DNA from: Melioribacteraceae bacterium
Lineage (GTDB): Bacteria; Bacteroidota; Ignavibacteria; Ignavibacteriales; Melioribacteraceae
Assembly (NCBI GenBank): GCA_024103215.1
Contig: JAGFIY010000164.1
Coordinates: 1 to 48,680 of the forward strand
Reading direction: 5' to 3'
DNA length: 48,680 nt
A program made the position numbers and the translations under genes. The notes under the pieces were generated by a model, which saw only the letters and a list, made by a program, of their open reading frames with translations, made no database searches and had not been told where the DNA came from. Position 1 is the stretch's first letter, and each line of letters starts with the position of its first letter. This document shows positions 15,959 through 25,076 of the stretch, one piece after another.

Positions 15959-16378
15959 ATGAAAAAACCAGAAAGTTATTATCAGCAGTCGGGAGTTATC
16001 CCGTTTAGAAAAAACGGTACGAAGATAGAACTTTTGCTTATTACCTCCCGAAAGAAAAAGTCATGGATTTTTCCTAAAGGAATAATTGAGAACAAATTAT
16101 CGCCTCAGCAATCGGCGGCAAAGGAAGCAATTGAAGAAGCGGGAGTTATGGGGAAAGTATTTAAGAAAAAAGTAGGAAAATATTATCTTCAAAAATGGGA
16201 CGGTATCTGTGAAGTAAAAATTTATTTGATGGAGGTAGATAAAATTCTTAAAAGCTGGCAGGAAGAAAAAATTAGAAACAGGAAATGGGTTTCGGTAGAC
16301 GCGGCAAAAGAACTTATTAAAAACAAGCAGCTTCAAAAAATTGTTAAGAATTTGGATAAGAGTGATTTCGCTAACTAA
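15959..16378 (+). CDS. Nudix hydrolase with divergent Nudix box
   Basis: 139 residues. The fold is recognisable from SGVIPFRKNGTKIELLLIT, WIFPKGIIE and the helix SAAKEAIEEAGVMG. Against the consensus Gx5Ex7REUxEExGU, the first Glu is replaced (GIIENKL) and Arg is Lys, but the metal-binding KEAIEEAG core is intact. This variant is common in small Nudix proteins related to diphosphoinositol-polyphosphate hydrolases; the substrate is unknown. I prefer the ATG at 15959; an in-frame TTG at 15941 would add six residues. Neither has a strong ribosome site. The stop overlaps the stop region of the convergent gene at 16375. Confidence 0.8.
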   Translation: MKKPESYYQQSGVIPFRKNGTKIELLLITSRKKKSWIFPKGIIENKLSPQQSAAKEAIEEAGVMGKVFKKKVGKYYLQKWDGICEVKIYLMEVDKILKSWQEEKIRNRKWVSVDAAKELIKNKQLQKIVKNLDKSDFAN

Positions 16379-17079
16379 TGACAGATAATCTCTTTTTGCG
16401 GTGTCTCGGAAATTAGTTTCGGACTCAGATAAGGAATTCCCAAGTTTAATCCTCTCAGTATAAAAATTATTCCCAGCACTAAAGCAAGAACCGGTATTAA
16501 TTTGTTGATCCTTCTTTTTATTTCAACATTGATGAATCTTCCGAGCATCGCTGTTGCGAGCATAATCGGGGTTGTTCCTAAGCCGAACAGAGCCATATAA
16601 GCTGCACCGGAAAGTACTCCTCCGGTTGTTACTGCACCAGCTATCGCTACATATACGAATCCGCAAGGAAGAAAACCGTTTATAATACCAAACAAAAACA
16701 GTGATTGTGACGAACCGCTTTTAGTAAGTTTAAAGAAGGCGGATTTAACCGAATCTGCAAAGAATTTATAAACAGGAGTCTGAGCTGTTTTTGCCTTAAC
16801 GGATTTTGGAATCAAAACGAAGATTACGATCGAAGCGCCGAGTGCAATCGAAGCATACTGCTGCAAACCAATCAATGAAAGTCTTTCACCTAACAGTCCG
16901 AAAACCAATCCGAAGAACGAATAAGTTACAACCCGACCAAGATTATAAAGAATGCGGCTTATCATGATTTGCAATTGTGAATTGTTACCTGTAGGTAAAG
17001 CAATTACTATCGGTCCGCACATTCCCACACAGTGAAAACTTCCAAGAAAGCCGATTACGAAACCTGTCCAAATATCCAT
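16375..17079 (-). CDS. SafE/DsbD-like membrane protein of the cbb3 oxidase cluster
   Basis: 234 residues with about six membrane helices. The N-terminal GFLGSFHCVGMCGPIVIALP, with two cysteines flanking VGM, and the later FLFGIINGFLPCGFVYVAIA are typical of the sulfite-exporter/DsbD-2 family commonly found beside ccoG and ccoH. In other bacteria such proteins are linked to copper handling or cytochrome biogenesis for cbb3 oxidase; the conserved Cys pair is consistent with that. Its ATG overlaps the ccoH stop (TGATG), so it is the last gene of the ccoG-ccoH unit. The precise role is inferred. Confidence 0.78.
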   Translation of the reverse strand: MDIWTGFVIGFLGSFHCVGMCGPIVIALPTGNNSQLQIMISRILYNLGRVVTYSFFGLVFGLLGERLSLIGLQQYASIALGASIVIFVLIPKSVKAKTAQTPVYKFFADSVKSAFFKLTKSGSSQSLFLFGIINGFLPCGFVYVAIAGAVTTGGVLSGAAYMALFGLGTTPIMLATAMLGRFINVEIKRRINKLIPVLALVLGIIFILRGLNLGIPYLSPKLISETPQKEIICH

Positions 17080-17525
17080 CAGTTTACCATCAAAATTTTT
17101 TCAGTAAAATATTCAACTCCCTCAACTTGCCAATCGATTTTTATTTTCCACATTCCTTTATGCATAATTCCGGTTTCAAGGTACTGAGTATGCGAACTAT
17201 CCGGAAGAACAAAAAAAGCAAGGTCGCTGTCTTGATCAGCCGGTCTATAAAGATGAATTTCTCCCGAGATAGATTTTGCCGGGAAAATCTTGGGGTAATT
17301 AATAATAATGTTGGAACTTGTTGTCTTGATCAAAATATTTTCCGGAAGACTTTTTGTTCTTTCAATTCGTTCGATTTGTTCCTGGTACTTAATTTCTTTT
17401 TCATAATAGTCGTCAGCAACAAGGTTGACATCGACAGTAAACGTAAATAACACAGTTCCTATTACAACAATCAAAAAAATTATTATCGTGTATAAAATTC
17501 CTTTCCCCCAATCCAGCTTAATCAT
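17079..17525 (-). CDS. ccoH: CcoH/FixH, cbb3 oxidase assembly protein
   Basis: 148 residues: one N-terminal membrane helix (about 9-30) followed by DVNLVADDYYEKEIKYQEQI, a signature of FixH/CcoH, and an immunoglobulin-like periplasmic domain. CcoH is a single-span protein that stays associated with maturing cbb3 oxidase. The gene overlaps ccoG by 8 bases and touches the SafE-like gene by one base, so all three are probably translationally coupled. Confidence 0.85.
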   Translation of the reverse strand: MIKLDWGKGILYTIIIFLIVVIGTVLFTFTVDVNLVADDYYEKEIKYQEQIERIERTKSLPENILIKTTSSNIIINYPKIFPAKSISGEIHLYRPADQDSDLAFFVLPDSSHTQYLETGIMHKGMWKIKIDWQVEGVEYFTEKILMVN

Positions 17526-18939
17526 CTCGTTCTCTCTTTCCTACTTTACCAAGGAAAGATGTACTAATGATGTCCATCGTCTTTCCTTCGGTTGTTACCG
17601 CAATTTCAAGCGGGGTGTTTAATTGTTTGATTTCTTTTTCATCAAGGATAACCATAAACTTTGCCTCAATCACACCTTGAGGTTTTGCAATCATATCGCT
17701 GCCGATAATTTTTATTTCTCCCTTAATATTTTGAAGCTCAAGTTTTGCCGGAATAGTTTTAAATGTTTTGTTCGTAAGAGTGAAATCATATAGATTGCTG
17801 ATTTTGTTTTCCTCCTGCTGCTGATAAAGCATGCCGGGTGTTCTCAGAATTGCAAGTTCAAAGTCAGAGCGATTGACCATCATAAAACCAAGTATGCTTA
17901 TTATTGCAAAAAGAACAATAGTATATCCAACGGCTCTCGGTGTAAATATTTTTCTTACTTTGTTTTCAATTTCGTTCAATGATGCATACCTTATCAAACC
18001 TTTGGGGCGATTAACCTTTTCCATTATCTCGTCGCAAGCATCAATACAAGCAGTACAGTTTATACATTCCAACTGAGTACCGTTTCTTATATCAATTCCT
18101 GTCGGACAGACGGCTACACACATATTGCAGTCAACACAATCACCAAAATCAGAAATTTCTTGATCTTTCTTAATTTTTCCTCGAGGTTCACCGCGCAAAT
18201 GATCATAAGCAATTACAATAGAATTTTGATCGAGCATAACTCCTTGAAGTCTGCCGTAAGGGCAAATCAATGTACATACTTGCTCTCTGAAATGCGAAAA
18301 GACGAAATAGAACACCCCTGAAAAAACCGTAATAGCAAACAAGCCGGCAAGATGTTCTGAAGGCGGATCGGTTATAATATCAATCAGTTGTTCAATTCCT
18401 ATTATATAAGCGAGAAATGTATTTGATATAATAAATGAGATTAAAAAAAATATAATGTGCTTTGATGTTTTTTTTACCAATTTTTCAAAATTATTAGGCT
18501 GCTTTGCCAACGCTCTTTGTCTTGGTGCATCACCTTCAATCCAATATTCAATTTTTCTGAAAACCATTTCCATAAATATTGTCTGAGGACAAATCCACCC
18601 GCAGAAAATTCTTCCATATACGACGGTAAATAAAAATATCGAAACAATTACGGCAATCATCGCAAGTACAAAGAGATGAAAATCGTGCGGACCGAACGGA
18701 ATTCCGAATAAGATAATTTTTCTTTCCAGCAAATTTAAAAGAATTAACGGGTAACCATCAATTTTAATGAAAGGAGCACCAAATAGAAAAAGTAAAAGAA
18801 AAAATGCAACGATATTTCGTGCGGTAGTAAATTTACCTTTGGGCTTTTTAGGAAAAATCCAAACTCGCTTTCCTTCTTTTGTGACTGTTGCAAGTTCGTC
18901 TCGGAATTTTTCGGCTTTGTTTTCGGACGGGGCAGACAA
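17518..18939 (-). CDS. ccoG: CcoG/FixG, cbb3 oxidase accessory iron-sulfur protein
   Basis: 473 residues: about five membrane helices, CGWICPQT and CTLICPYGRLQG in the membrane part, then two ferredoxin-like clusters (CVDCNMCVAVCPTGIDI and CINCTACIDACDEI) for 4Fe-4S centres. The C-terminal 120 residues form an Ig-like domain. CcoG acts as a cupric reductase in copper delivery to cbb3 oxidase in other species. The start is TTG at 18939 with AAGAGG about 7 bases upstream; no ATG is suitably placed. It is separated from ccoP by a strong hairpin, so it may be expressed at a different level from the structural genes. Confidence 0.93.
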   Translation of the reverse strand: MSAPSENKAEKFRDELATVTKEGKRVWIFPKKPKGKFTTARNIVAFFLLLFLFGAPFIKIDGYPLILLNLLERKIILFGIPFGPHDFHLFVLAMIAVIVSIFLFTVVYGRIFCGWICPQTIFMEMVFRKIEYWIEGDAPRQRALAKQPNNFEKLVKKTSKHIIFFLISFIISNTFLAYIIGIEQLIDIITDPPSEHLAGLFAITVFSGVFYFVFSHFREQVCTLICPYGRLQGVMLDQNSIVIAYDHLRGEPRGKIKKDQEISDFGDCVDCNMCVAVCPTGIDIRNGTQLECINCTACIDACDEIMEKVNRPKGLIRYASLNEIENKVRKIFTPRAVGYTIVLFAIISILGFMMVNRSDFELAILRTPGMLYQQQEENKISNLYDFTLTNKTFKTIPAKLELQNIKGEIKIIGSDMIAKPQGVIEAKFMVILDEKEIKQLNTPLEIAVTTEGKTMDIISTSFLGKVGKRERDD

Positions 18940-19004
18940 TTGAAAACCTCTTATTTCTTACTCAAATTTTCAATAACAATTATAACACTTTAGTAAATTA
19001 AAGG

Positions 19005-19034
19005 ATAACCTCCTCGTTAAATTGAGGAGGTTAT
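19005..19034 (-). terminator. Strong hairpin between ccoP and ccoG
   Basis: ATAACCTCCTC (19005-19015) and GAGGAGGTTAT (19024-19034) form a perfect 11-bp stem with an 8-base loop, just after the ccoP stop in the direction of transcription. The minus-strand sequence after it is only moderately T-rich, so it could be a partial terminator or an RNA-processing/stability stem that sets the ratio of oxidase to assembly proteins. Confidence 0.6.
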
Positions 19035-19054
19035 TTTATGGGACTAAAATGATT

Positions 19055-19897
19055 TTATTCGTTGCTTTCTGTTTCCGAAGTATCATCTTTCCAAATAGTT
19101 CCTTCCGGCGCTTTCGGGTTTGCCGGGGTAGTTCCCACAAGTGTTTTAATATAACTAGCAACATCCTGCATTTGATTAGGGGATAATTGTGATTCCCAAC
19201 TTATCATTCCTTTTTGAGGAACTCCGTATTTAATTGTTCTGAAAATATCTTTAATGCTTCCGCCATGAATCCAATAATCATCGGTAAAGTTAGGACCAAC
19301 GAGCCCTCCGCCGTCAACAGCGTGGCAAGCCGCACAATTTTTAACGTATATTTCTTCTCCGCTTGCAAGTGCGCCGGGATCATCAACAAACTTTACAGTT
19401 TCTTCATCAATCAACGCACCGCTTGCGGTTAATATCTGCTTTTCAATTGCAGCTTGTCTCACTTCGGCAAGATATTCTTCTTCTTGCACGTTGCCGCTCC
19501 CGATTATATGATAGTTAACAAGATAGATGACGGCGAAAAGAATTGTTCCGTAAAACATGGCAGAAAACCATGGCGGAATTTTATTGTCGAGTTCTCTGAT
19601 TCCGTCATAATCATGGGAGAGAAGTATTTCTTCTTCCTTTGAAACCGGGGTTGATCTCGTCATAAATGCAAAAAATGATCTGAACGGAGCTAGAAATTTT
19701 TCACCTTCTGGATCATTAGATTCAGCATAAACCAAAACAAGCCACATAACCAATGCAACAAGAAATGCGGTTACTGCTATCATCAATTTTATTACCGATT
19801 CCAAAGTCGACCCCTCGGTTCCGGCTGCAGATACCGGGGAAGAAATCACCGGCAGCAAGACTAAAACAAGAAGTAATTTTAGTTTATTTAGTTTCAT
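19055..19897 (-). CDS. ccoP: CcoP, cbb3 oxidase cytochrome c subunit (single haem)
   Basis: 280 residues: a hydrophobic N-terminus that looks like a signal peptide, two membrane helices (about 34-58 and 110-130), the CcoP hallmark HDYDGIRELDNKIPPWF, then one cytochrome c domain. That domain contains CAACHAVDGGG and the methionine of GMISW as likely axial ligand. Classical CcoP has two CXXCH motifs; only one is present here, which I believe is common in Bacteroidota. The subunit passes electrons from soluble cytochromes to CcoO. Its start overlaps the 3' end of the small ccoQ gene by 14 bases. Confidence 0.92.
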   Translation of the reverse strand: MKLNKLKLLLVLVLLPVISSPVSAAGTEGSTLESVIKLMIAVTAFLVALVMWLVLVYAESNDPEGEKFLAPFRSFFAFMTRSTPVSKEEEILLSHDYDGIRELDNKIPPWFSAMFYGTILFAVIYLVNYHIIGSGNVQEEEYLAEVRQAAIEKQILTASGALIDEETVKFVDDPGALASGEEIYVKNCAACHAVDGGGLVGPNFTDDYWIHGGSIKDIFRTIKYGVPQKGMISWESQLSPNQMQDVASYIKTLVGTTPANPKAPEGTIWKDDTSETESNE

Positions 19898-20087
19898 GAT
19901 TTAACTCAGTATTATTTATAAATTCTTCATTATCATTTAATGGAATTTGTTCCATTTCCTTTATATATGATTTGTCGGTTCTTATCACTTTATAAATCAC
20001 AAACACGAAAACGAGAAAAAAGATAACAAGCGATATCACCGGAAAAATGGAAACACCTTCAATATGACTTAAGTTATTAGATAACAT
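19884..20087 (-). CDS. ccoQ: CcoQ/FixQ-like small cbb3 oxidase subunit
   Basis: 67 residues with a single membrane helix (about 14-36) followed by a charged tail. Position between ccoNO and ccoP, size and topology fit CcoQ, which stabilises the cbb3 complex. Sequence conservation of CcoQ is low, so the call rests mainly on context. GGA lies 7 bases before the ATG, and the gene overlaps ccoP. Confidence 0.75.
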   Translation of the reverse strand: MLSNNLSHIEGVSIFPVISLVIFFLVFVFVIYKVIRTDKSYIKEMEQIPLNDNEEFINNTELNHETK

Positions 20088-20099
20088 TTAATCGTCCGT

Positions 20100-22223
20100 T
20101 TATTTATTTGCTGTTTCTGTTTTGATATCAGTTCCGAGCCGCTGCAGATAAGCTATAAGAGCAATAATTTCTGCATCCGGTTCAGCTATTACTCCGTTCT
20201 CCAACAGATCGTTTGAAATTGTTTCAGCTTGTTGATAAAGATCGTCCACTGCTTTTTCTTCATAACCATCAGAATAAGGAACGCCGATTGATCTCATAGC
20301 TTTTATTTTTGCAGGTGTCAGACTCAAATCAATCTTATTTGTTAATAGCCACGGATAAACAGGCATTAGAGACCCGGGCGACATCTGTCTTGGATTTTCC
20401 ATATGTAGATAATGCCATAAGTTAGAATATTTTCCCCCAACACGATGAAGGTCGGGACCTGTTCGTTTTGATCCCCAAAGAAAGGGATGGTCGTAAACAT
20501 ATTCACCGGCTTTGGAGTATTCACCGTATCTTTCTACTTCTGATCTGAACGGTCTCACTAATTGAGAGTGACATGCATTGCAGCCTTCTTTGATATAAAT
20601 ATCTCGTCCTTCCAATTCTAATGGAGTATATGGTTTAACGCTTGAAATTGTCGGGATATTAGATTCGACTAAAAATGTGGGAAGGAACTCTACAATTCCA
20701 CCGATCATAACTGCAATAATAACAGCTCCCGAGAAAATGATTGGTCGTTTTTCCAACCATCTGTGAAAAGTTCCTCTTTTTGGTTTGTCCTTCTCAATTA
20801 CAAGAGGTGCTGCTTCGGTTTCTTCATTTGCCACAAAACTTCCTTGCTTTGCGGTTTTAACCAAATTGTAAAGCATTATAAACATTCCGATAAAATAAAT
20901 ACTCCCTCCTATTGAACGAATCATATACATCGGAACTATCTGCAGCACTGTTTCGAGGAAGTTCGGATATTTTAATAATCCAAGCGGAGTAAATTCTTTC
21001 CACATCAAGGATTGAGTCAATCCCGACCAGTACATAGAAGTAGCATAAATCACTATTCCTAAAGTGCCGAGCCAGAAATGTGTTGTTGCAAGTTTTTTTG
21101 AATAAAGTTGAGTCTTATATAATTTAGGTACCATCCAATAGAGCATTCCGAAAGTCAAAAAACCGTTCCATCCAAGCGCACCGATATGAACGTGAGCTAT
21201 TATCCAATCCGTAAAATGAGCAAGTGCGTTTACGTTCTTCAGTGAAAGCATTGGTCCTTCGAATGTTGCCATACCGTAAGCTGTTACTGCAACAACCAAA
21301 AATTTTAACACGGGATTATCACGCACTCTGTCCCAAGCACCGCGTAGTGTCAATAGTCCATTTAGCATACCTCCCCAGGAGGGGGCAATTAACATTATTG
21401 AGAAAACTGTTCCGAGTGATTGAGCCCAATCGGGAAGAGCTGAATAGAGCAAATGATGAGGACCTGCCCAAATGTAAATAAAGATAAGAGCCCAAAAGTG
21501 GAGTATCGAAAGTTTATAGGAATAAACAGGACGGTTCGCAGCTTTCGGAAGATAGTAATACATCAATCCCAAATAAGGCGTTGTTAAAAAGAAAGCAACC
21601 GCGTTATGCCCATACCACCACTGAACAAGAGCATCCTGCACTCCGGCATAAACAGGATAACTTTTCAAAATACTAACGGGGATTTCTATTGAATTAACAA
21701 TGTGAAGAATTGCAACTGTAAAAAATGTAGCGATATAAAACCATGCGGCAACGTAAATGTGTTTTTCTCTTCTTTTAATAACTGTTCCCAGCATATTAAC
21801 CCCGAAGATAACCCACACAACTGCTATCAAAATATCAATAGGCCATTCGAGTTCGGCATATTCTTTTGAAGTTGTAAAACCATAAACCAAGGTTATCGCT
21901 GCCAGCACAATTATAAGCTGCCATCCCCAAAAATGAAGCTTCGAAAGAATATCACTAAACATTCTTGCTTTCGAAATCCTCTGAAGCGAATAATAAACTC
22001 CGGCAAAAATTGCATTACCGACAAAGGCAAAAATGACTGCATTCGTATGAAGCGGTCTTATTCTGCCGAAGGTAGTTTGAGCAATGCCGAAGTTTAATTC
22101 AGGTAAGTAGATCTGTAAAGCTATGATAACACCGACAAGCATGCCCACAATTCCCCAAAACACGGTAGCAATCGTGAAGAGTTTTACCGTCTGGTTATCA
22201 TAACTGAATTTCTCCACATTCAT
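20100..22223 (-). CDS. ccoNO: Fused CcoN-CcoO, cbb3 cytochrome c oxidase catalytic and monohaem subunits
   Basis: 707 residues. Residues 1-475 are CcoN with about 12 helices and the expected histidine ligands: RPLHTNAVIF, QWWYGHNAVAFF, AGPHHLLYSALPDW and WIIAHVHIGALGWNG for the haems and CuB. Residues about 495-707 are CcoO: an anchor helix, then EGCNACHSQLVRPF with one covalent haem and MSPGSLMPVYPW with the axial methionine. CcoN and CcoO are separate genes in Proteobacteria; the fusion is characteristic of Bacteroidota. The complex reduces O2 to water with high affinity and pumps protons. AGGAGA precedes the ATG. It is third in the ccoI-S-NO-Q-P order. Confidence 0.95.
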   Translation of the reverse strand: MNVEKFSYDNQTVKLFTIATVFWGIVGMLVGVIIALQIYLPELNFGIAQTTFGRIRPLHTNAVIFAFVGNAIFAGVYYSLQRISKARMFSDILSKLHFWGWQLIIVLAAITLVYGFTTSKEYAELEWPIDILIAVVWVIFGVNMLGTVIKRREKHIYVAAWFYIATFFTVAILHIVNSIEIPVSILKSYPVYAGVQDALVQWWYGHNAVAFFLTTPYLGLMYYYLPKAANRPVYSYKLSILHFWALIFIYIWAGPHHLLYSALPDWAQSLGTVFSIMLIAPSWGGMLNGLLTLRGAWDRVRDNPVLKFLVVAVTAYGMATFEGPMLSLKNVNALAHFTDWIIAHVHIGALGWNGFLTFGMLYWMVPKLYKTQLYSKKLATTHFWLGTLGIVIYATSMYWSGLTQSLMWKEFTPLGLLKYPNFLETVLQIVPMYMIRSIGGSIYFIGMFIMLYNLVKTAKQGSFVANEETEAAPLVIEKDKPKRGTFHRWLEKRPIIFSGAVIIAVMIGGIVEFLPTFLVESNIPTISSVKPYTPLELEGRDIYIKEGCNACHSQLVRPFRSEVERYGEYSKAGEYVYDHPFLWGSKRTGPDLHRVGGKYSNLWHYLHMENPRQMSPGSLMPVYPWLLTNKIDLSLTPAKIKAMRSIGVPYSDGYEEKAVDDLYQQAETISNDLLENGVIAEPDAEIIALIAYLQRLGTDIKTETANK

Positions 22224-22245
22224 AAATTTCTCCTAATGTTATAAT

Positions 22246-22428
22246 TTATTTATGATTTTTGTTGTCGTCGTCTTTTTCCTGACCTGTTTTATCATTATCG
22301 AATAATATTCTAACCGATGGCGTATAGTTATCATCATACTGTCCGGATTTTACAGCCCATATATAAGCCATCAAAAATCCAATTGCTATTATCAGACTAA
22401 ATCCAATCAAAATTAATATTACCGACAT
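22246..22428 (-). CDS. ccoS: CcoS, cbb3 oxidase maturation protein
   Basis: 60 residues: one membrane helix followed by MAYIWAVKSGQYDDNYTPSVRILFD. The W-x(3-4)-GQ(Y/F)DD element is the CcoS hallmark. CcoS is needed for cofactor insertion into cbb3 oxidase. Its ATG overlaps the ccoI stop (TAATG), so it is translationally coupled. Confidence 0.88.
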   Translation of the reverse strand: MSVILILIGFSLIIAIGFLMAYIWAVKSGQYDDNYTPSVRILFDNDKTGQEKDDDNKNHK

Positions 22429-24845
22429 TAGATTAAGCCTTTTTTCTTTGCTAAAAAGTTTGTTGAAAAAACAGTAAATACAACAACTGAAATTGAACTT
22501 ACCGGCATTAGTATTGCCGCAATAACCGGCGAAAGCAATGCTTGTACAGCAAAACTTAACCCAACAACATTATAGAAGAATGAAATCACAAAACTTATAT
22601 AAATGATTTTTTTACTGATAAAAGAAAATTTTATAAACTCGATTAATTTAGGAAACGATTCGGCTTCTAGAATTCCGTCGCAAGAAGGCGAAAAATTAGC
22701 GGCATCTTCCGAGATCGAAATTCCCACATCACTCTGTTTGAGAGCCCCGGCATCATTCAATCCATCGCCGACCATTAGAACAACATCGCCTTCAGTTTGA
22801 AGCTTTTCGATGTAATTCAATTTATCATGTGGTGATTGCCTGAATAAAAGCGTCGGTTCTTTTTCGAAAAATTTTTGAAGTTGTTCTCTCTCCCCGTCGT
22901 TGTCACCGGAAAGCACCGAGATTTTGTAATATGGTTCAAGGTATTCAATTGTTTCTTTTACTGAGTTGCGATAATTGTTTACCACATTAAAAAATCCTTT
23001 TATTTCATTGTTGATCGAAACATAAACTCTGGTTGAAAGCGTGGGATTTTTTTCGTCTTTCATTTTTTCAAGAAACATCTTTGAGCCTATTTGAACAATG
23101 TTTCCTTCGATTACTGCTTTAATTCCTTTTCCGGGAATTTCATGGAAGTCGTTGAGTTCCTCTATTATATGCACGTCAAATAATTCATAAATATTAAGGC
23201 TTAGTGGATGTGATGAATTTCTTGCCAAACTTTTTATTAAACTTTTTTGTTTATCGGTTAGTGGTTCTCCAACGAATTTTATCTGATTACTGCTCGCTTC
23301 GGTTAGGGTTCCGGTTTTGTCGAAAACAATATGATTAACTTTTGACATCCTTTCGATTACGTCGGCATTCTTAACGTAGAAATTGTTTCTCCCGAAAATT
23401 CTAAGCGTATTACCCAATGTGAACGGTGTGCTTAGTGCAAGCGCGCATGGACATGCGATTATGAGAACAGCTGTAAATACGTTTAACGCTGTTGAAATTT
23501 CGGGAATCCAGAACAATGCGGAAATAACAGCAATCGTGATTATAGCAACTGTAAAATATTTACTTATTCCGTTTACTAATGAATTAATTCTGCTTTCATA
23601 ATCTTTGTCAAATATTTTATTGTTCCAAAGCTGAGTTAAATAACTTTGCGATATTTCCTTTACTACCTCTACTTCGATTGCAGAGCCGATCTGCCTTCCC
23701 CCGGCATAGACCAAATCACCATTTACTATTTCCACCGGGTTGGATTCACCCGTAACGAAGCTGTAATCGATAAATGCGTGATCGCTCAATAAAACTGAAT
23801 CAGCCGGTATAAGCTCGCTGCTTTTAACTAATATTCGATCCGAAACCTTTAATTTCTTTAGGGGAATTGTAGTCTCATTACCGTTTATAATTTTCGTGAC
23901 GGCAATCGGGAAGTATGCTTGGTAATTTCTTTCGAAATTTAAGGCATCATATGTTTTGTTTTGAAAGAGTCGTCCTATAAGAAGAAGGAAAACAAGTGCT
24001 GCTAAAGAATCGAGGTACCCAGGTCCGAATCCGAAAACTATATCGACAACACTTCTTGTGAACAATACAATTATTCCAATAGCAATTGGAACATCAATAT
24101 TTACAATCTTCTTCCGCAGACCTTTATAAGCAGAAATAAAATATTCGCTTCCCGAATAGAAAAACACCGGCAGTGAAAGGATGATGTTTAAGTATGCAAA
24201 AACTTCTTTGAGATTTGTTGTTTCAAAATCCGTAAACGATAAGTATTCCGGAAAGCTTAACAGCATAATATTGCCGAAAGCAAATCCTGCTACGCCGATT
24301 TTATAGTACAAACTTTTGTTACGGTATGATGATTTTATGCTTTGCTTGCCTTCAAGATTTAAATCGGGCCTGTAACCGATTGAATCCAGCAATTCTACAA
24401 TTCCTTTAAGCGAAGTTTCCTTTTCCTTAAACTGAACTATTAAAATCTTTTTAAAGAAATCTACTTTCGAATTAGTTATGCCGGGATCAAGCTTGTAGAG
24501 ATTTTCCAATATCCAAATGCAAGAACTACAGTGCATCTGTGGAATTGAAAATGTTATGCGAGTGTTATTTCCGTCCGAAAAATCGATTAAAGTTTCTTTA
24601 AGAGTTGAATCCTCAAGAAAATCATAGTTCCGAGTAATTTTCTTTTTTTGGCTCACGCCGGGATTTTCTTCAATCTGATAATAATTACAAAGATTGTTTT
24701 CGTTTAATATCTCGTAAACAGTTTTACATCCGTTGCAGCAGAAATATTTGTCGTTAATATGAATATCGTCAGTTGCGCACAAATCTCCGCAATGATAGCA
24801 TAATAACTTTTTTTCGACTGTTGTCGTATTATTTTCAGGTTTCAA
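22428..24845 (-). CDS. ccoI: CcoI, copper-translocating P1B-type ATPase for cbb3 oxidase
   Basis: 805 residues. The N-terminus has a Cys-rich domain (CYHCGDLC, FCCNGCKTVYEIL) and a heavy-metal-associated domain with MHCSSCIW. The P-type ATPase core follows with transport motif CPCALAL, phosphorylation motif DKTGTLTE and hinge GDGLNDAGALKQSDVG. CPC and the metal domains indicate copper, and linkage to ccoS and ccoNO identifies CcoI/FixI, which supplies copper for the oxidase. The best start is TTG at 24845, directly before the Cys-rich domain; no ATG lies near, and no strong ribosome site is visible. It is the first gene of the cluster. Confidence 0.93.
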   Translation of the reverse strand: MKPENNTTTVEKKLLCYHCGDLCATDDIHINDKYFCCNGCKTVYEILNENNLCNYYQIEENPGVSQKKKITRNYDFLEDSTLKETLIDFSDGNNTRITFSIPQMHCSSCIWILENLYKLDPGITNSKVDFFKKILIVQFKEKETSLKGIVELLDSIGYRPDLNLEGKQSIKSSYRNKSLYYKIGVAGFAFGNIMLLSFPEYLSFTDFETTNLKEVFAYLNIILSLPVFFYSGSEYFISAYKGLRKKIVNIDVPIAIGIIVLFTRSVVDIVFGFGPGYLDSLAALVFLLLIGRLFQNKTYDALNFERNYQAYFPIAVTKIINGNETTIPLKKLKVSDRILVKSSELIPADSVLLSDHAFIDYSFVTGESNPVEIVNGDLVYAGGRQIGSAIEVEVVKEISQSYLTQLWNNKIFDKDYESRINSLVNGISKYFTVAIITIAVISALFWIPEISTALNVFTAVLIIACPCALALSTPFTLGNTLRIFGRNNFYVKNADVIERMSKVNHIVFDKTGTLTEASSNQIKFVGEPLTDKQKSLIKSLARNSSHPLSLNIYELFDVHIIEELNDFHEIPGKGIKAVIEGNIVQIGSKMFLEKMKDEKNPTLSTRVYVSINNEIKGFFNVVNNYRNSVKETIEYLEPYYKISVLSGDNDGEREQLQKFFEKEPTLLFRQSPHDKLNYIEKLQTEGDVVLMVGDGLNDAGALKQSDVGISISEDAANFSPSCDGILEAESFPKLIEFIKFSFISKKIIYISFVISFFYNVVGLSFAVQALLSPVIAAILMPVSSISVVVFTVFSTNFLAKKKGLI

Positions 24846-25035
24846 AGTAGTTATTGGGTTGAGTAATTGATTCTCGGATCTAAAAAAGACACTTAATCAG
24901 ATAAAATTTTCTTGATACCCAAGCTAAGGAAATTATAAAAAAAAAAGAAACACTAAAGATATTTTATCTATTTTTCGCTGCATTTGTAAGTTGTTGTAAT
25001 AAAACAAGTTACCTTGTAATCAAAACTTTGTAATT

Positions 25036-25050
25036 AGGATAATTTATCCT
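25036..25050. promoter_or_regulatory. Perfect palindrome, operator candidate
   Basis: AGGATAATTTATCCT is a perfect inverted repeat of 7-base arms around one central base, placed between divergent ccoI and Na/Pi transporter genes. It could bind a dimeric regulator of either gene. No known consensus was matched. Confidence 0.35.
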
Positions 25051-25076
25051 ATTTGAGGTTTGTAATGAGAAAATAC

